Assembly: GCA_004296775.1 (NCBI GenBank)
Contig: RHGE01000031.1
Location: 1-64,000, forward strand
Direction: 5' to 3'
Length of the DNA: 64,000 nt
Source of the DNA: Marinilabiliaceae bacterium JC017
Lineage (GTDB): Bacteria; Bacteroidota; Bacteroidia; Bacteroidales; Marinilabiliaceae
The number at the start of each line of letters is the position of its first letter. The stretch's first letter is position 1. Below, in pieces: positions 1-8,204 of the stretch. Made by a program: the position numbers and the translations under genes. The notes beneath the pieces were generated by a model, which searched no databases, was not told the DNA's origin, and saw only the letters and a list, made by a program, of their open reading frames with translations.

Positions 1-472
1 TTCTGTTGACTATGCAAAACTCGCTTCCGGTGGCTGACCAAGCCTTACCGGGTAGGATTGATTACCTACAGGGCTACTATGAGATGTTTCATTATAATTG
101 ATACGCCTATAAAATCCCCATCTCACGGACTTGCACGGCGCAATGGTATGTGTTGCTGTTAACAGTTCTATAGCGGAAAGCTACTACATTATTCATGTTT
201 AGTTCTGGCTTGTCCAGGTTAGGACTTTACAAGAATATGCAGAGTACTTTTTTTAGATACATACATTTTTGAAGGATAAATTTTGCCCGAAACAGACTGC
301 TTTGAAAAAACAGAAATGAATGAGCTTGCAGAAGAAGAAAGGCTGTCTTCGTTGAAACAGCCTCCCCTAACCTAAAATAATAACCACTGAAAACAATTAC
401 TCTCCATTGGTAGTGCCGGCAGTTGATTAATTGTCAAAGAAAAACATTTTCTCGTTATTATACTCTGCCGCA
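1..472. other. Left-edge non-coding region
   Basis: No convincing gene. A 32-codon open frame runs from the left edge to a TGA at 99-101 on the plus strand and could be the end of a gene outside the window, but I do not recognise its peptide. A 17-bp motif at 207-223 is the reverse complement of CCTAACCTGGACAAGCC, which recurs at five other places in this window. A short hairpin lies at 340-363 (arms AGGCTGT/ACAGCCT), possibly a terminator. Confidence 0.5.
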
Positions 473-892
473 TTACTTATCAATCCAATCCTTAAAGCTT
501 TTGGCCTTTAATCTGCTCACAACCATCTTTTGATTGCTTTCAGGGATGGTTTTTACAACTATTTTACCGTTGAAATAGGGTTCAATTTTATGGATACTGT
601 GCACATTAACGATAAATTGCCTATTTACCCGAAAGAACACGCTAGGATTAAGTTCTTCCTCTAAGATTCTCATATTGGTCTCGATATGATATTCTTTTTG
701 GTCAAAGCAAACTGCATATAATATATCACCTGTAACGCGAAAATAAGCAACATCTATAACTGAAAGTATGATATATGAGCTCCCCTTGTTTACCAGAAAC
801 CTCGACCTGAAACGTGGCTTGTTTACATTAAAGATCGGTTTTAACATGGGACTATTAACATCTATATGACTATTATGGTATACTACTTTCAT
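473..892 (-). CDS. LytTR DNA-binding domain protein (no receiver)
   Basis: This 139-residue protein is almost entirely a LytTR (AlgR/AgrA-type) DNA-binding domain. After a 30-residue N-terminal extension come the strands typical of the family, then the conserved segment FFRVNRQFIVNV at about residues 86-97 and a C-terminal stretch ending VVSRLKAKSFKDWID, the usual end of such regulators. No receiver domain, signal peptide or membrane segment is present, so it is either a stand-alone regulator or takes its signal from a partner outside the window. It is followed on its own strand only by the unexplained left edge. It sits downstream of the efflux operon on the same strand, about 290 bp away. 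The LytTR assignment is confident; the target is unknown. Confidence 0.85.
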   Translation of the reverse strand: MKVVYHNSHIDVNSPMLKPIFNVNKPRFRSRFLVNKGSSYIILSVIDVAYFRVTGDILYAVCFDQKEYHIETNMRILEEELNPSVFFRVNRQFIVNVHSIHKIEPYFNGKIVVKTIPESNQKMVVSRLKAKSFKDWIDK

Positions 893-1068
893 AATTCTCT
901 TTTAATACATTATTCCTAATTACTTAAAATCACTACCGACCTATGCTCTTGCAATAGAAAGCCTCTGTAATTCCAACTGTTGTTTTGGCCGCAATATAGT
1001 CGACATGTGATTTTTGTTGAATCTCTATTAATAGGGACCAGGTTCCCGATGTTAATTGCTGCGTATTC

Positions 1069-1103
1069 CTTCACCGGGGATTGTGAATACAGCCCCGGTG
1101 AAG
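1069..1103 (-). terminator. Hairpin downstream of the efflux operon
   Basis: There is a perfect inverted repeat with 11-bp arms, CTTCACCGGGG (1069-1079) and CCCCGGTGAAG (1093-1103), and a 13-nt loop, about 80 bp past the stop of the TolC-like gene. It has no T-tract, so it could be a weak terminator or an mRNA 3' stabiliser rather than a classical intrinsic terminator. Confidence 0.5.
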
Positions 1104-1183
1104 AGATAACCCATTAACAATATCTTCCTCAATTCAATCTGCACAAACAATTTCTTGTTTCATGCTTCATTTCTATAATTGCA

Positions 1184-2485
1184 TCACAAACCTCTACCTG
1201 TTGCAAAGAGATATTCACTCAGTTTTAATTTGAAGTTAATTTGGGCAGAGGTCAGGCGATTACAGCTTTGACGATACAAAGTTTGTGCATCAAGCAAATA
1301 GGAAACAGGAGCTGTTCCCACATTATAGAAATCACGATTCATGCGTACATTCTCCGATGCTTGTGCAACTGCTTTTTCAGCCAATGAAATTTGTTTTTCA
1401 GCCTCCATCAAAGAATTCCAACTTTGTTGCATTTTAAGAATCAATTGTCCGGACAAATCATCTTTTTCGTTTTGAGCCTGACACTCTGCAATCTTCTTCT
1501 TTTTAATTGCATGAGAACCACCCCACCAATCGGTAACAGGAACCGACACCGTGGCAAATACGACACCGTGATTGGTGTGTTTATCAATCAAATCCTCATT
1601 CATATAGGTGTATCCTACACCTACCTTAGGAAGATATTCACCACATTTCATACGGGTTTGCAATTTCGCTGCTTCGATGTTTTTGTCAAGCAATTTGTAA
1701 CTCGATAACCTGTCAAGACTCTCCTCATTAGTTATATAATACGATAAGAGATCTTTCCTTTCTGTCTCAAAATAGGCCACATCCATGCATTGTAATGAAT
1801 CCATTGGAGAACCGATATATTGAGCTAATAACATTTTGGAAAGAACCAACAAATTGTCCAACTTCAAGCGGCTACTCTCTATTTCATTTTGCTCCAATTC
1901 CACTTTCAAAAGATCGTTATTTGATACCACACCAACCTCAACAGCTTTTGACACATCTTTATGAATACAAGCAAGGAGGGTATCTACACTATTAAGAGTA
2001 AATAGGTATTCTTTAATCGAGACAATTTGCCAATAATACGTTTCCGTTTTTTGCAAAACTTCTTCCTTGGAAAGATTGTTTTGAAGTTCAGCAGCATCTA
2101 CCGCTATTTGGGCAAGCTGATTACCATTGATGATTTTTCCACCAGCGAATACTGGTTGAATGGCTGTTGCCATAGCAATCAATCCATCATCAACCAGGCC
2201 AACGGGAAGAGTTCCCAAATTCGGAATGGTAACTGCTGTTTCAATCAAAGGATCATTAGCTTTAAAAGCCATACCTGAGGCCGAAATAGATGGAAAATAT
2301 TTCGTAAATACCTCTTTTTTCTTTTGACGCGCCGCTTCTATATCAAGTGCACTGTTTTTTGTTTTGGCATTATTCTCAACCGCCATTTGTTTACATGTTT
2401 CTAATGTGTAAACTTGAGCTTGAGCACTACTAACCAACAGTATAAACAGAGCAAACGCCGTAATGAATTTTATTTTGATAATCAT
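1184..2485 (-). CDS. TolC-family outer membrane efflux channel
   Basis: This is an outer-membrane factor of the TolC/OEP family, the exit duct of a tripartite efflux pump. It has 433 residues, a normal length. A Sec signal peptide is clear (hydrophobic core at about residues 8-18, AQA cleavage site near residue 23). The mature part shows two repeats of long amphipathic helices rich in Gln, Glu, Leu and Ala. Typical OEP features include the phrase YLDAQTLYRQS-like near residues 400-410, just before the last helix. It is the third gene of a leftward operon, 48 bp after the RND pump, and should partner with that pump and its adaptor. The substrate cannot be told from the channel. Confidence 0.9.
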   Translation of the reverse strand: MIIKIKFITAFALFILLVSSAQAQVYTLETCKQMAVENNAKTKNSALDIEAARQKKKEVFTKYFPSISASGMAFKANDPLIETAVTIPNLGTLPVGLVDDGLIAMATAIQPVFAGGKIINGNQLAQIAVDAAELQNNLSKEEVLQKTETYYWQIVSIKEYLFTLNSVDTLLACIHKDVSKAVEVGVVSNNDLLKVELEQNEIESSRLKLDNLLVLSKMLLAQYIGSPMDSLQCMDVAYFETERKDLLSYYITNEESLDRLSSYKLLDKNIEAAKLQTRMKCGEYLPKVGVGYTYMNEDLIDKHTNHGVVFATVSVPVTDWWGGSHAIKKKKIAECQAQNEKDDLSGQLILKMQQSWNSLMEAEKQISLAEKAVAQASENVRMNRDFYNVGTAPVSYLLDAQTLYRQSCNRLTSAQINFKLKLSEYLFATGRGL

Positions 2486-2533
2486 ATTTTTACCATTTAA
2501 TAGGTGAGAAATGATGAATTTATCGATCTCACG

Positions 2534-5500
2534 TTATTTATCACCGTAAATTTTCCAATACACCACAGGTAATGCGGTGACAATTAAAATCGTAGAAACT
2601 ATTGTTCCGGCAAAGATCACAACTCCCATTGGACCCCATAGAGAGCTGCCGCTGAGTATCATTGGAATAACTCCTACGGCTGTTGTGGCTGAGGTTAAGA
2701 ATATGGGTAGCATGCGTCGTTTGCCTGCATCAAAAGCTGCATCTTTTGCGGAAAAACCTTTCTTGAGGTGTAAATCCTCGGCATGTTCAAACATGATAAT
2801 GGCATTACGTACAGCAATTCCCATCAGACTAATTATACCCAATACACACGTTATTCCGATATCCATTCCTGCTACCAAAAGTCCTGCGGCAACACCAAAA
2901 AGCGATAAAGAAAGGGACAAAAGCGCTACCAATGAGATGCTTAATTTTTTAAAATTAAGAAGTAAAAAGATGAAGATAACACACAAAGCACCTAAAATAC
3001 CTTTAACAATAGGGGGCATGATTTCATTGTCTATTTCATACGCTCCCCCATATTCAAATTCCACACCATCAGGCATCTGAGGAATAATTTTTTCATCCAT
3101 TACTTTACGTATGGCTGTGAACATTTTACCTTCCATATATCCTCGCTTCATACTGGCGTAAACACTAAGCGTCCTTATCCCGTTCCATCGTACAATTTGC
3201 CCGTCTTGCCAGTCTGGCGTAACGGTTGCTACTTGCCTTAAAGGAACAGATACGGTTGGCATACCGGTTGAAACATATTGGTCGGCTACTTTATTAAAAC
3301 TACTGTTATTACCTGCATTTCCCGATTTCAGATGAATCGGTAAAGAGTAATCTCCTTCCCAAAGTTCGCCTAACGATAAACCTGTATAGTTCAGTGCCAA
3401 ATCAGTAGCTAAGCCCATGCGCGTTATGCCTAACTGAGAAGCTTTAACCAGATCTAATTCGGTTTTAACATAAGGCTGAGCACCCTCAAATGAAGAATGA
3501 ATCCATGTCAAACCTTCCACCTTTTGCAATTCAGCTACAAGCTGCTCCCCAACTCGTTTTACTGACGCCATATCATCACCTCTAAACCTCACTTCCAATG
3601 GGGTGTATGTCACTTGATAATCCAATTGCTTAAATCTCACATAAGCTTCAGGGAAATAATTGGCATATTTGTCGGCATATTCGTCCAAAACCTCTTCGGT
3701 AGCATCAACCGACACTGTATTTACAATAAATTGAGCATAATTTTCACCTGGATAATTGGGAGTATAAGTCGCCTGAAAACGAGGTGAGGCAGACCCCACA
3801 AAAGATGTAACAAATTTAATTCGTTTGTCTTTTGATAAAATATGATACAGACTATCGCACACTTCCCCCGTTTTGTCAAGAGCGGTTCCGTGAGGTAAAT
3901 ATATTTCAACAGCAAATTGGTCCCTGTCGGCAATTGGCAACATACGCATATTCATTCTGCTCATAATAATTACAGCACAGAAAACAGACGCAATAGATAT
4001 TGCAATTGTAGTTTTTGGAAAACGAAATGCAACATTCTGAATCTTCTCGTATCCACTCTGTACAGAACCAAGTAAATTAAACCCCTTGTCGCTTTTATTA
4101 GTATTTAAACCTTTGCGAATTAACAGATATTCCGCATAAGGTGTAAACAACATTGCTACTGCCAGTGAAACAGCCAATGTTATTGTTATTGTAAAAGGAA
4201 AAAAGAATACAAAATCGTAGATAATCCCGGTCGCGGTAATCAATACCGGATAAAAAATAGTACTGATACAAAGTGTTGCCAAAGCTATCGAAGGGAAATA
4301 TTGTTTTGAGCTTACGATAGCGGCATTCCAACGAGACATCCCTTGCCCGATTCTTTCCAAATAGGCATCCACAACAATAATTGAATTATCAACCAGCATA
4401 CCTAAAACGACAACTAAAGCCGCCAACGTAACAGTATTAATAGGGATGCCGCACATATACATTACACCGATTGAGATGAATATACTTATTGGTATTGAGA
4501 TTGCTGACACAACTGCCGATCGAAATGGAAAAAGAAACATCATCACTATAATTACCACAACAATAGACAAAAAAAGATCTCTGAGGAATGAGTTTACCGA
4601 ACCGTTTACCAACTGTGGTTGGTCGACAATACGTGCCAACGAAATATCTTTAGGCATTTTCTCCTTAAATGGGTTCAGCACATCGTCCACATCTTTGCCA
4701 AATTGCACCACATTTTCCCCAGCACGCATTTCAAGGGATAGAATCAGCGATTTTCGTCCGTTATAGGTAACATAACTGTCGGATTCTTGATACTCCCGTA
4801 CAATATCAGCAACATCTTTCAGCCGAATCACATTGCCTTCCGCATCGGTATAGATGATTTGTTGTGCAACCTCATATTCCGAATTATATGATGGCGCCAC
4901 GTGCAGTGGCAAATCCACACGCTCATCTCCAATACTTCCTCCTGAAAGATTAATCCCCTGCGAAAATAAAGTTGTGGCAATCATCTTTCGGCTCAGACCG
5001 TAAGCAGCAAGTTTGTCGTTTTGCAAATAGACAGCAATCTGTTCTTTTTGTTCCCCATAACGTCTGAGATTGGAAATCGCCGGAATCCTGCGAAGTTTCC
5101 CCTCCAACTCTTCCATATAAAATTTGAGTTCGCGATAGGTTTTTGTCTCCGATTCCATGGAGAGTAAAATTGTCGAGGTATCACCGAAATCATCGTTTGC
5201 CACTACCGCCAATACGCCCGATGGCAATGAGGGTTTAAGCAAGGTGAGACCGTGTTTGATTTTCGACCACACTTCATCTTTGTTGGTAACATCATCCTCG
5301 AGCATAACCATAATATAAACCACACCATCACGAGACTTGGAGTAGGTAAACTTGCGTTTAACCTCTTTGAATGTAAAAAGAAACTCCTCTAAAGGTTTGG
5401 TTAACTGCTCTTCAACTTCGGCTGATGTAGCTCCCGGATATACACCAACGACGAGACCTTGACGTATTACAATGTCGGGAAACTCTTGTTTGGGCATTAC

Positions 5501-5602
5501 GATAAGACTAACTACCCCTACTAAGGTAAGCACACAGATGAACAAAATCGTCAACTTGTAATGACGCATTGCATTTCCTATTATTCCAATCTTTCTGCTC
5601 AT
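2534..5602 (-). CDS. RND-family efflux transporter (inner membrane pump)
   Basis: This is a 1022-residue resistance-nodulation-division permease, the proton-driven inner-membrane pump of a tripartite exporter. It has the expected layout: TM1 at about residues 14-32, a large periplasmic loop, a block of helices at about 340-500, a second periplasmic loop and a final helix block at about 860-1015. The TM4 segment reads GMLVDNSIIVVD, where many relatives have two adjacent acidic residues; the second position is Asn here, as in some AcrB/HAE subgroups. The stop is 48 bp before the TolC-like gene, and the start is 1 bp from the adaptor stop, so translation is probably coupled. Substrate is unknown; multidrug or lipid-like substrates are more likely than heavy metals. 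Confidence 0.93.
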   Translation of the reverse strand: MSRKIGIIGNAMRHYKLTILFICVLTLVGVVSLIVMPKQEFPDIVIRQGLVVGVYPGATSAEVEEQLTKPLEEFLFTFKEVKRKFTYSKSRDGVVYIMVMLEDDVTNKDEVWSKIKHGLTLLKPSLPSGVLAVVANDDFGDTSTILLSMESETKTYRELKFYMEELEGKLRRIPAISNLRRYGEQKEQIAVYLQNDKLAAYGLSRKMIATTLFSQGINLSGGSIGDERVDLPLHVAPSYNSEYEVAQQIIYTDAEGNVIRLKDVADIVREYQESDSYVTYNGRKSLILSLEMRAGENVVQFGKDVDDVLNPFKEKMPKDISLARIVDQPQLVNGSVNSFLRDLFLSIVVVIIVMMFLFPFRSAVVSAISIPISIFISIGVMYMCGIPINTVTLAALVVVLGMLVDNSIIVVDAYLERIGQGMSRWNAAIVSSKQYFPSIALATLCISTIFYPVLITATGIIYDFVFFFPFTITITLAVSLAVAMLFTPYAEYLLIRKGLNTNKSDKGFNLLGSVQSGYEKIQNVAFRFPKTTIAISIASVFCAVIIMSRMNMRMLPIADRDQFAVEIYLPHGTALDKTGEVCDSLYHILSKDKRIKFVTSFVGSASPRFQATYTPNYPGENYAQFIVNTVSVDATEEVLDEYADKYANYFPEAYVRFKQLDYQVTYTPLEVRFRGDDMASVKRVGEQLVAELQKVEGLTWIHSSFEGAQPYVKTELDLVKASQLGITRMGLATDLALNYTGLSLGELWEGDYSLPIHLKSGNAGNNSSFNKVADQYVSTGMPTVSVPLRQVATVTPDWQDGQIVRWNGIRTLSVYASMKRGYMEGKMFTAIRKVMDEKIIPQMPDGVEFEYGGAYEIDNEIMPPIVKGILGALCVIFIFLLLNFKKLSISLVALLSLSLSLFGVAAGLLVAGMDIGITCVLGIISLMGIAVRNAIIMFEHAEDLHLKKGFSAKDAAFDAGKRRMLPIFLTSATTAVGVIPMILSGSSLWGPMGVVIFAGTIVSTILIVTALPVVYWKIYGDK

Positions 5603-5603
5603 T

Positions 5604-6632
5604 TTATAAAATGTTTACTTTTACGCCATCATATACTTTGTGACTACCATCTGTGATAACAACATCCGTTTTATCCAACCCTGAAGTTATCTCAACACCC
5701 AAAGGCAATAATTTCCCTACGGTTATTTGCCTTCGAGTGGCTATATCGTTTTTAACACACCATACGAATCTGTTTCCGTCAGCATCTATCTGAACTGTAT
5801 TGGATGGAAGAGTTATTGAGGATTGTTTTTCAGCACTAGGTATATCAACGTCACAAATCATTCCGGGCATTACATCATTCGGTTCGGTTTCAAATCGCAC
5901 CTTGACTTCATAGGTGTGTGATAATTTATGAGCAACAACATTTTTTTCATTCACATATCCGGTTAATATTTTGTTTTTACTAGCAGGAATATTTACAGTA
6001 CAGATAGGACCTTTTTCTATCCCTGAAATCTCATTCTCGGGAATAGAAACCTTAACTTCCAACGGATGTAGTTTAGATAAGGTGAATTTCGACACGGCAG
6101 GGATAACCGATTCACCGTATTCTATCCTCTTTGATGTAATCACTCCGTCATACGGAGCGTACAGCTTGGCATCTTTAAGATTTTTAGCCGAAATGTCAGC
6201 CATCGATTGCGCTTGTTCCAATTGGGTCTTAATTTCTATGAATTTCACCTCGGGCAAACTTCCATTGTCATAGAGGGCTTTCAAACGCCTATAACCATCT
6301 TGAGCCTGTTTGAGAGCTGCTTGTGCAGAAACATTGCTACTTTCGAGATTCTCGTATTCGAGCTCGGCAAGAATCTGTCCCTTAACCACCTTTTGACCTT
6401 GGGAAACAAAAACATTCTTTACGATTCCAGCAACTTGAAAACTCAGTTCAGATTGCACGCCACTGTTTACGACTCCAACATAAGAGCATCCTGAAGCATT
6501 AGAGAGGTTCTCCACCTCAAGAGCCCTTACATTAATCACTTCCACCTGCTGAGTTTGAACATTATTATTGCAACTCAAACAGATTAACAAACTTGCTATT
6601 GCCATACAATAGCCAAACTTACTTTTATCCAT
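5604..6632 (-). CDS. RND efflux periplasmic adaptor (membrane fusion protein)
   Basis: This is the membrane-fusion/adaptor subunit joining the RND pump to the TolC-like channel, 342 residues and first gene of the operon. The N-terminus is a lipoprotein-type signal, with Cys at about residue 21 in the context CLSCNNN (a loose Bacteroidota lipobox). The lipoyl/barrel-sandwich halves are visible at about residues 63-100 (GIVKNVFVSQGQKVVKGQ) and 155-185 (APYDGVITSKRIEYGESV), flanking a short helical hairpin. A beta-barrel and a membrane-proximal domain follow. The divergent AraC gene and a TAnnTTTG-type promoter lie upstream, which suggests regulated expression. Confidence 0.92.
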   Translation of the reverse strand: MDKSKFGYCMAIASLLICLSCNNNVQTQQVEVINVRALEVENLSNASGCSYVGVVNSGVQSELSFQVAGIVKNVFVSQGQKVVKGQILAELEYENLESSNVSAQAALKQAQDGYRRLKALYDNGSLPEVKFIEIKTQLEQAQSMADISAKNLKDAKLYAPYDGVITSKRIEYGESVIPAVSKFTLSKLHPLEVKVSIPENEISGIEKGPICTVNIPASKNKILTGYVNEKNVVAHKLSHTYEVKVRFETEPNDVMPGMICDVDIPSAEKQSSITLPSNTVQIDADGNRFVWCVKNDIATRRQITVGKLLPLGVEITSGLDKTDVVITDGSHKVYDGVKVNIL

Positions 6633-6661
6633 CCTTTTATTCTTTGAATTTATTGATGCGA

Positions 6662-6669
6662 CAAAAGTA
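6662..6669 (-). promoter_or_regulatory. Bacteroidota -7 box for the efflux operon
   Basis: On the minus strand this reads TACTTTTG, an exact TAnnTTTG match, about 30 nt upstream of the adaptor start codon. No good TTTG -33 box is seen at the usual spacing, which would fit a promoter needing an activator such as the divergent AraC protein. Confidence 0.55.
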
Positions 6670-6795
6670 CCGGGTATTTAAAGGCGAAAAAAGGCTGTTT
6701 AGACTGCTATTTTGTTCCAGATGTCGCTTTTTTACTATTTTTAATCTACTTATGGATACATTTATTTACTTTTACAGCCATTGAAAAATACTCTT

Positions 6796-7692
6796 ATGAA
6801 ATTAAACGCCTTATCAATTTCTCAATTCAAGCAACACACTACAAGCACATCAAGTACTAGTCAGATAAATAGCCTGTTAAATGACATCATTATCACAAAT
6901 AATATAGAGTACAGCGGACTATTTAAGTACCCGTGCCGTTTAGACGCCATAACCATGTTTATATGTCTTGGCGGAGAGATTACCAGTACAGTTAATCTGA
7001 AAAAGTGTACACTAACAGCAAACAGTGTATTTATTAATCTGCCGGAAGATATCATCCAGATAGAATCAATGAAAGATTTGGAAGCATATGCCATTATCGT
7101 CTCGCACTCCTTTTTACGTGAAGCTAACATTGATTTACAAAAAATATTACCTCTTTATTTAGGCATCAAACAGAATCCTATGGTATACATATCGGATAAA
7201 GAGTTAGAGCTGCTTCATCACTATTACATTTTAGCTCAAGATGCTATGGAGGCCAACGATTATGATTGCAGAGAGATAATGAAGGGATTATTAACTGCCT
7301 TGATATATAAAATTTTGTCATTCGTAAAACAAAAGCAACTAAATACTCTTGAAACAAATAAACAATCGACTCAGAGGAATGAAATTACATTTGATACATT
7401 TATATCACTACTAAATACGCATCATACGCAAGAAAAAACCGTTAAATTTTATGCAGAGCAAATGCACATTACCCCTAAATATCTTTCAAAAGTAGTCAAA
7501 GATTTTAGTGGTAAAACAGCTGCTGAATGGATAGTCGACTATGTTGTTTTAGAAGCAAAAACACTCCTTAAATTTTCTAATATGTCAATCCAACAAGTTG
7601 CTTATCACCTGAATTTTGCCACACAATCCTCGTTTGGAAAATATTTCAAACAACAGACTGGTATGTCTCCTAAAAAGTTTATTGAGCAGTAA
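6796..7692 (+). CDS. AraC-family transcriptional regulator
   Basis: This protein of about 298 residues has a C-terminal AraC/XylS two-helix-turn-helix domain. The last 100 residues contain the first HTH (VKFYAEQMHITPKYLSKVVK) and the second HTH with the family signature IQQVAYHLNFATQSSFGKYF, ending GMSPKKFIEQ. The N-terminal 190 residues look like the cupin-like ligand-binding part of the family. An in-frame TTG at 6781 precedes the ATG at 6796; I prefer the ATG. It is transcribed divergently from the RND operon across about 160 bp and most likely regulates it, sensing the pump substrate or a related signal. Confidence 0.88.
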   Translation: MKLNALSISQFKQHTTSTSSTSQINSLLNDIIITNNIEYSGLFKYPCRLDAITMFICLGGEITSTVNLKKCTLTANSVFINLPEDIIQIESMKDLEAYAIIVSHSFLREANIDLQKILPLYLGIKQNPMVYISDKELELLHHYYILAQDAMEANDYDCREIMKGLLTALIYKILSFVKQKQLNTLETNKQSTQRNEITFDTFISLLNTHHTQEKTVKFYAEQMHITPKYLSKVVKDFSGKTAAEWIVDYVVLEAKTLLKFSNMSIQQVAYHLNFATQSSFGKYFKQQTGMSPKKFIEQ

Positions 7693-7703
7693 ACTTACGC
7701 AAC

Positions 7704-7829
7704 AGATCGTTAATTTCAAGATAATAGCCCCGATCCTGTCTAATATCTGATTCTTTTATAGCTTCACAGAAGCTTATACCAACACTTACACGAGCTATAC
7801 ATCAAGAAATGACAAATGTTTAACGACCT
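7704..7829. repeat. MITE-like element, copy 1
   Basis: This is a 126-bp non-coding element right after the AraC gene. The left end AGATCGTTAATTTC and the inverted right end AGGTCGTTAAACATTT form imperfect terminal inverted repeats. The same ends recur at 24119-24248, 26465-26585, 37343-37580, 44234-44389, 47750-47949 and 52648-52960. Confidence 0.55.
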
Positions 7830-7873
7830 ATTATAAATAAAACACATATGGGCTGAAAGTCATTTCTGGTACG

Positions 7874-7969
7874 CTATTCGAAAATAAAATTCGAACCACC
7901 TTGATCTTTTGGCTTTCGATGATGCTCTAAATATTCATTTACCATCTCATCGGTAATATTTCCTGAACT
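7874..7969 (-). pseudogene. IS200/IS605-type transposase remnant (C-terminal end)
   Basis: The minus strand encodes the last 31 residues of what looks like an IS200-type TnpA: SSGNITDEMVNEYLEHHRK, then a tail ending NFIFE and a TAG stop. Upstream there is a stop in this frame, while the other frames continue with related-looking residues, so only a decayed 3' end remains. A short hairpin (TGCACtaaaGTGCA) lies nearby at about 8024-8037, in keeping with an IS200 end. The next gene upstream on the window is hrpB, unrelated to it. Confidence 0.5.
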
Positions 7970-8204
7970 TCAACATCCAAAACCAATTGGTAGATATAGC
8001 TTTTTTAGAAGCTAAAGCAAGATGCACTAAAGTGCATAGTTTTAACTACTATTGAGACCAATAAAACAGGAAAAACAGTTTTTCTTCGTCATGAAGAGAG
8101 CGAGATTCCTTTCCTTTTATTAATTTCGCGGCCTGAAAAACAGATCTGTTCTCCTTCTGCTGAATCAAATAAGAGGACAATCAATTCACTTAAAGCATTA
8201 TCTT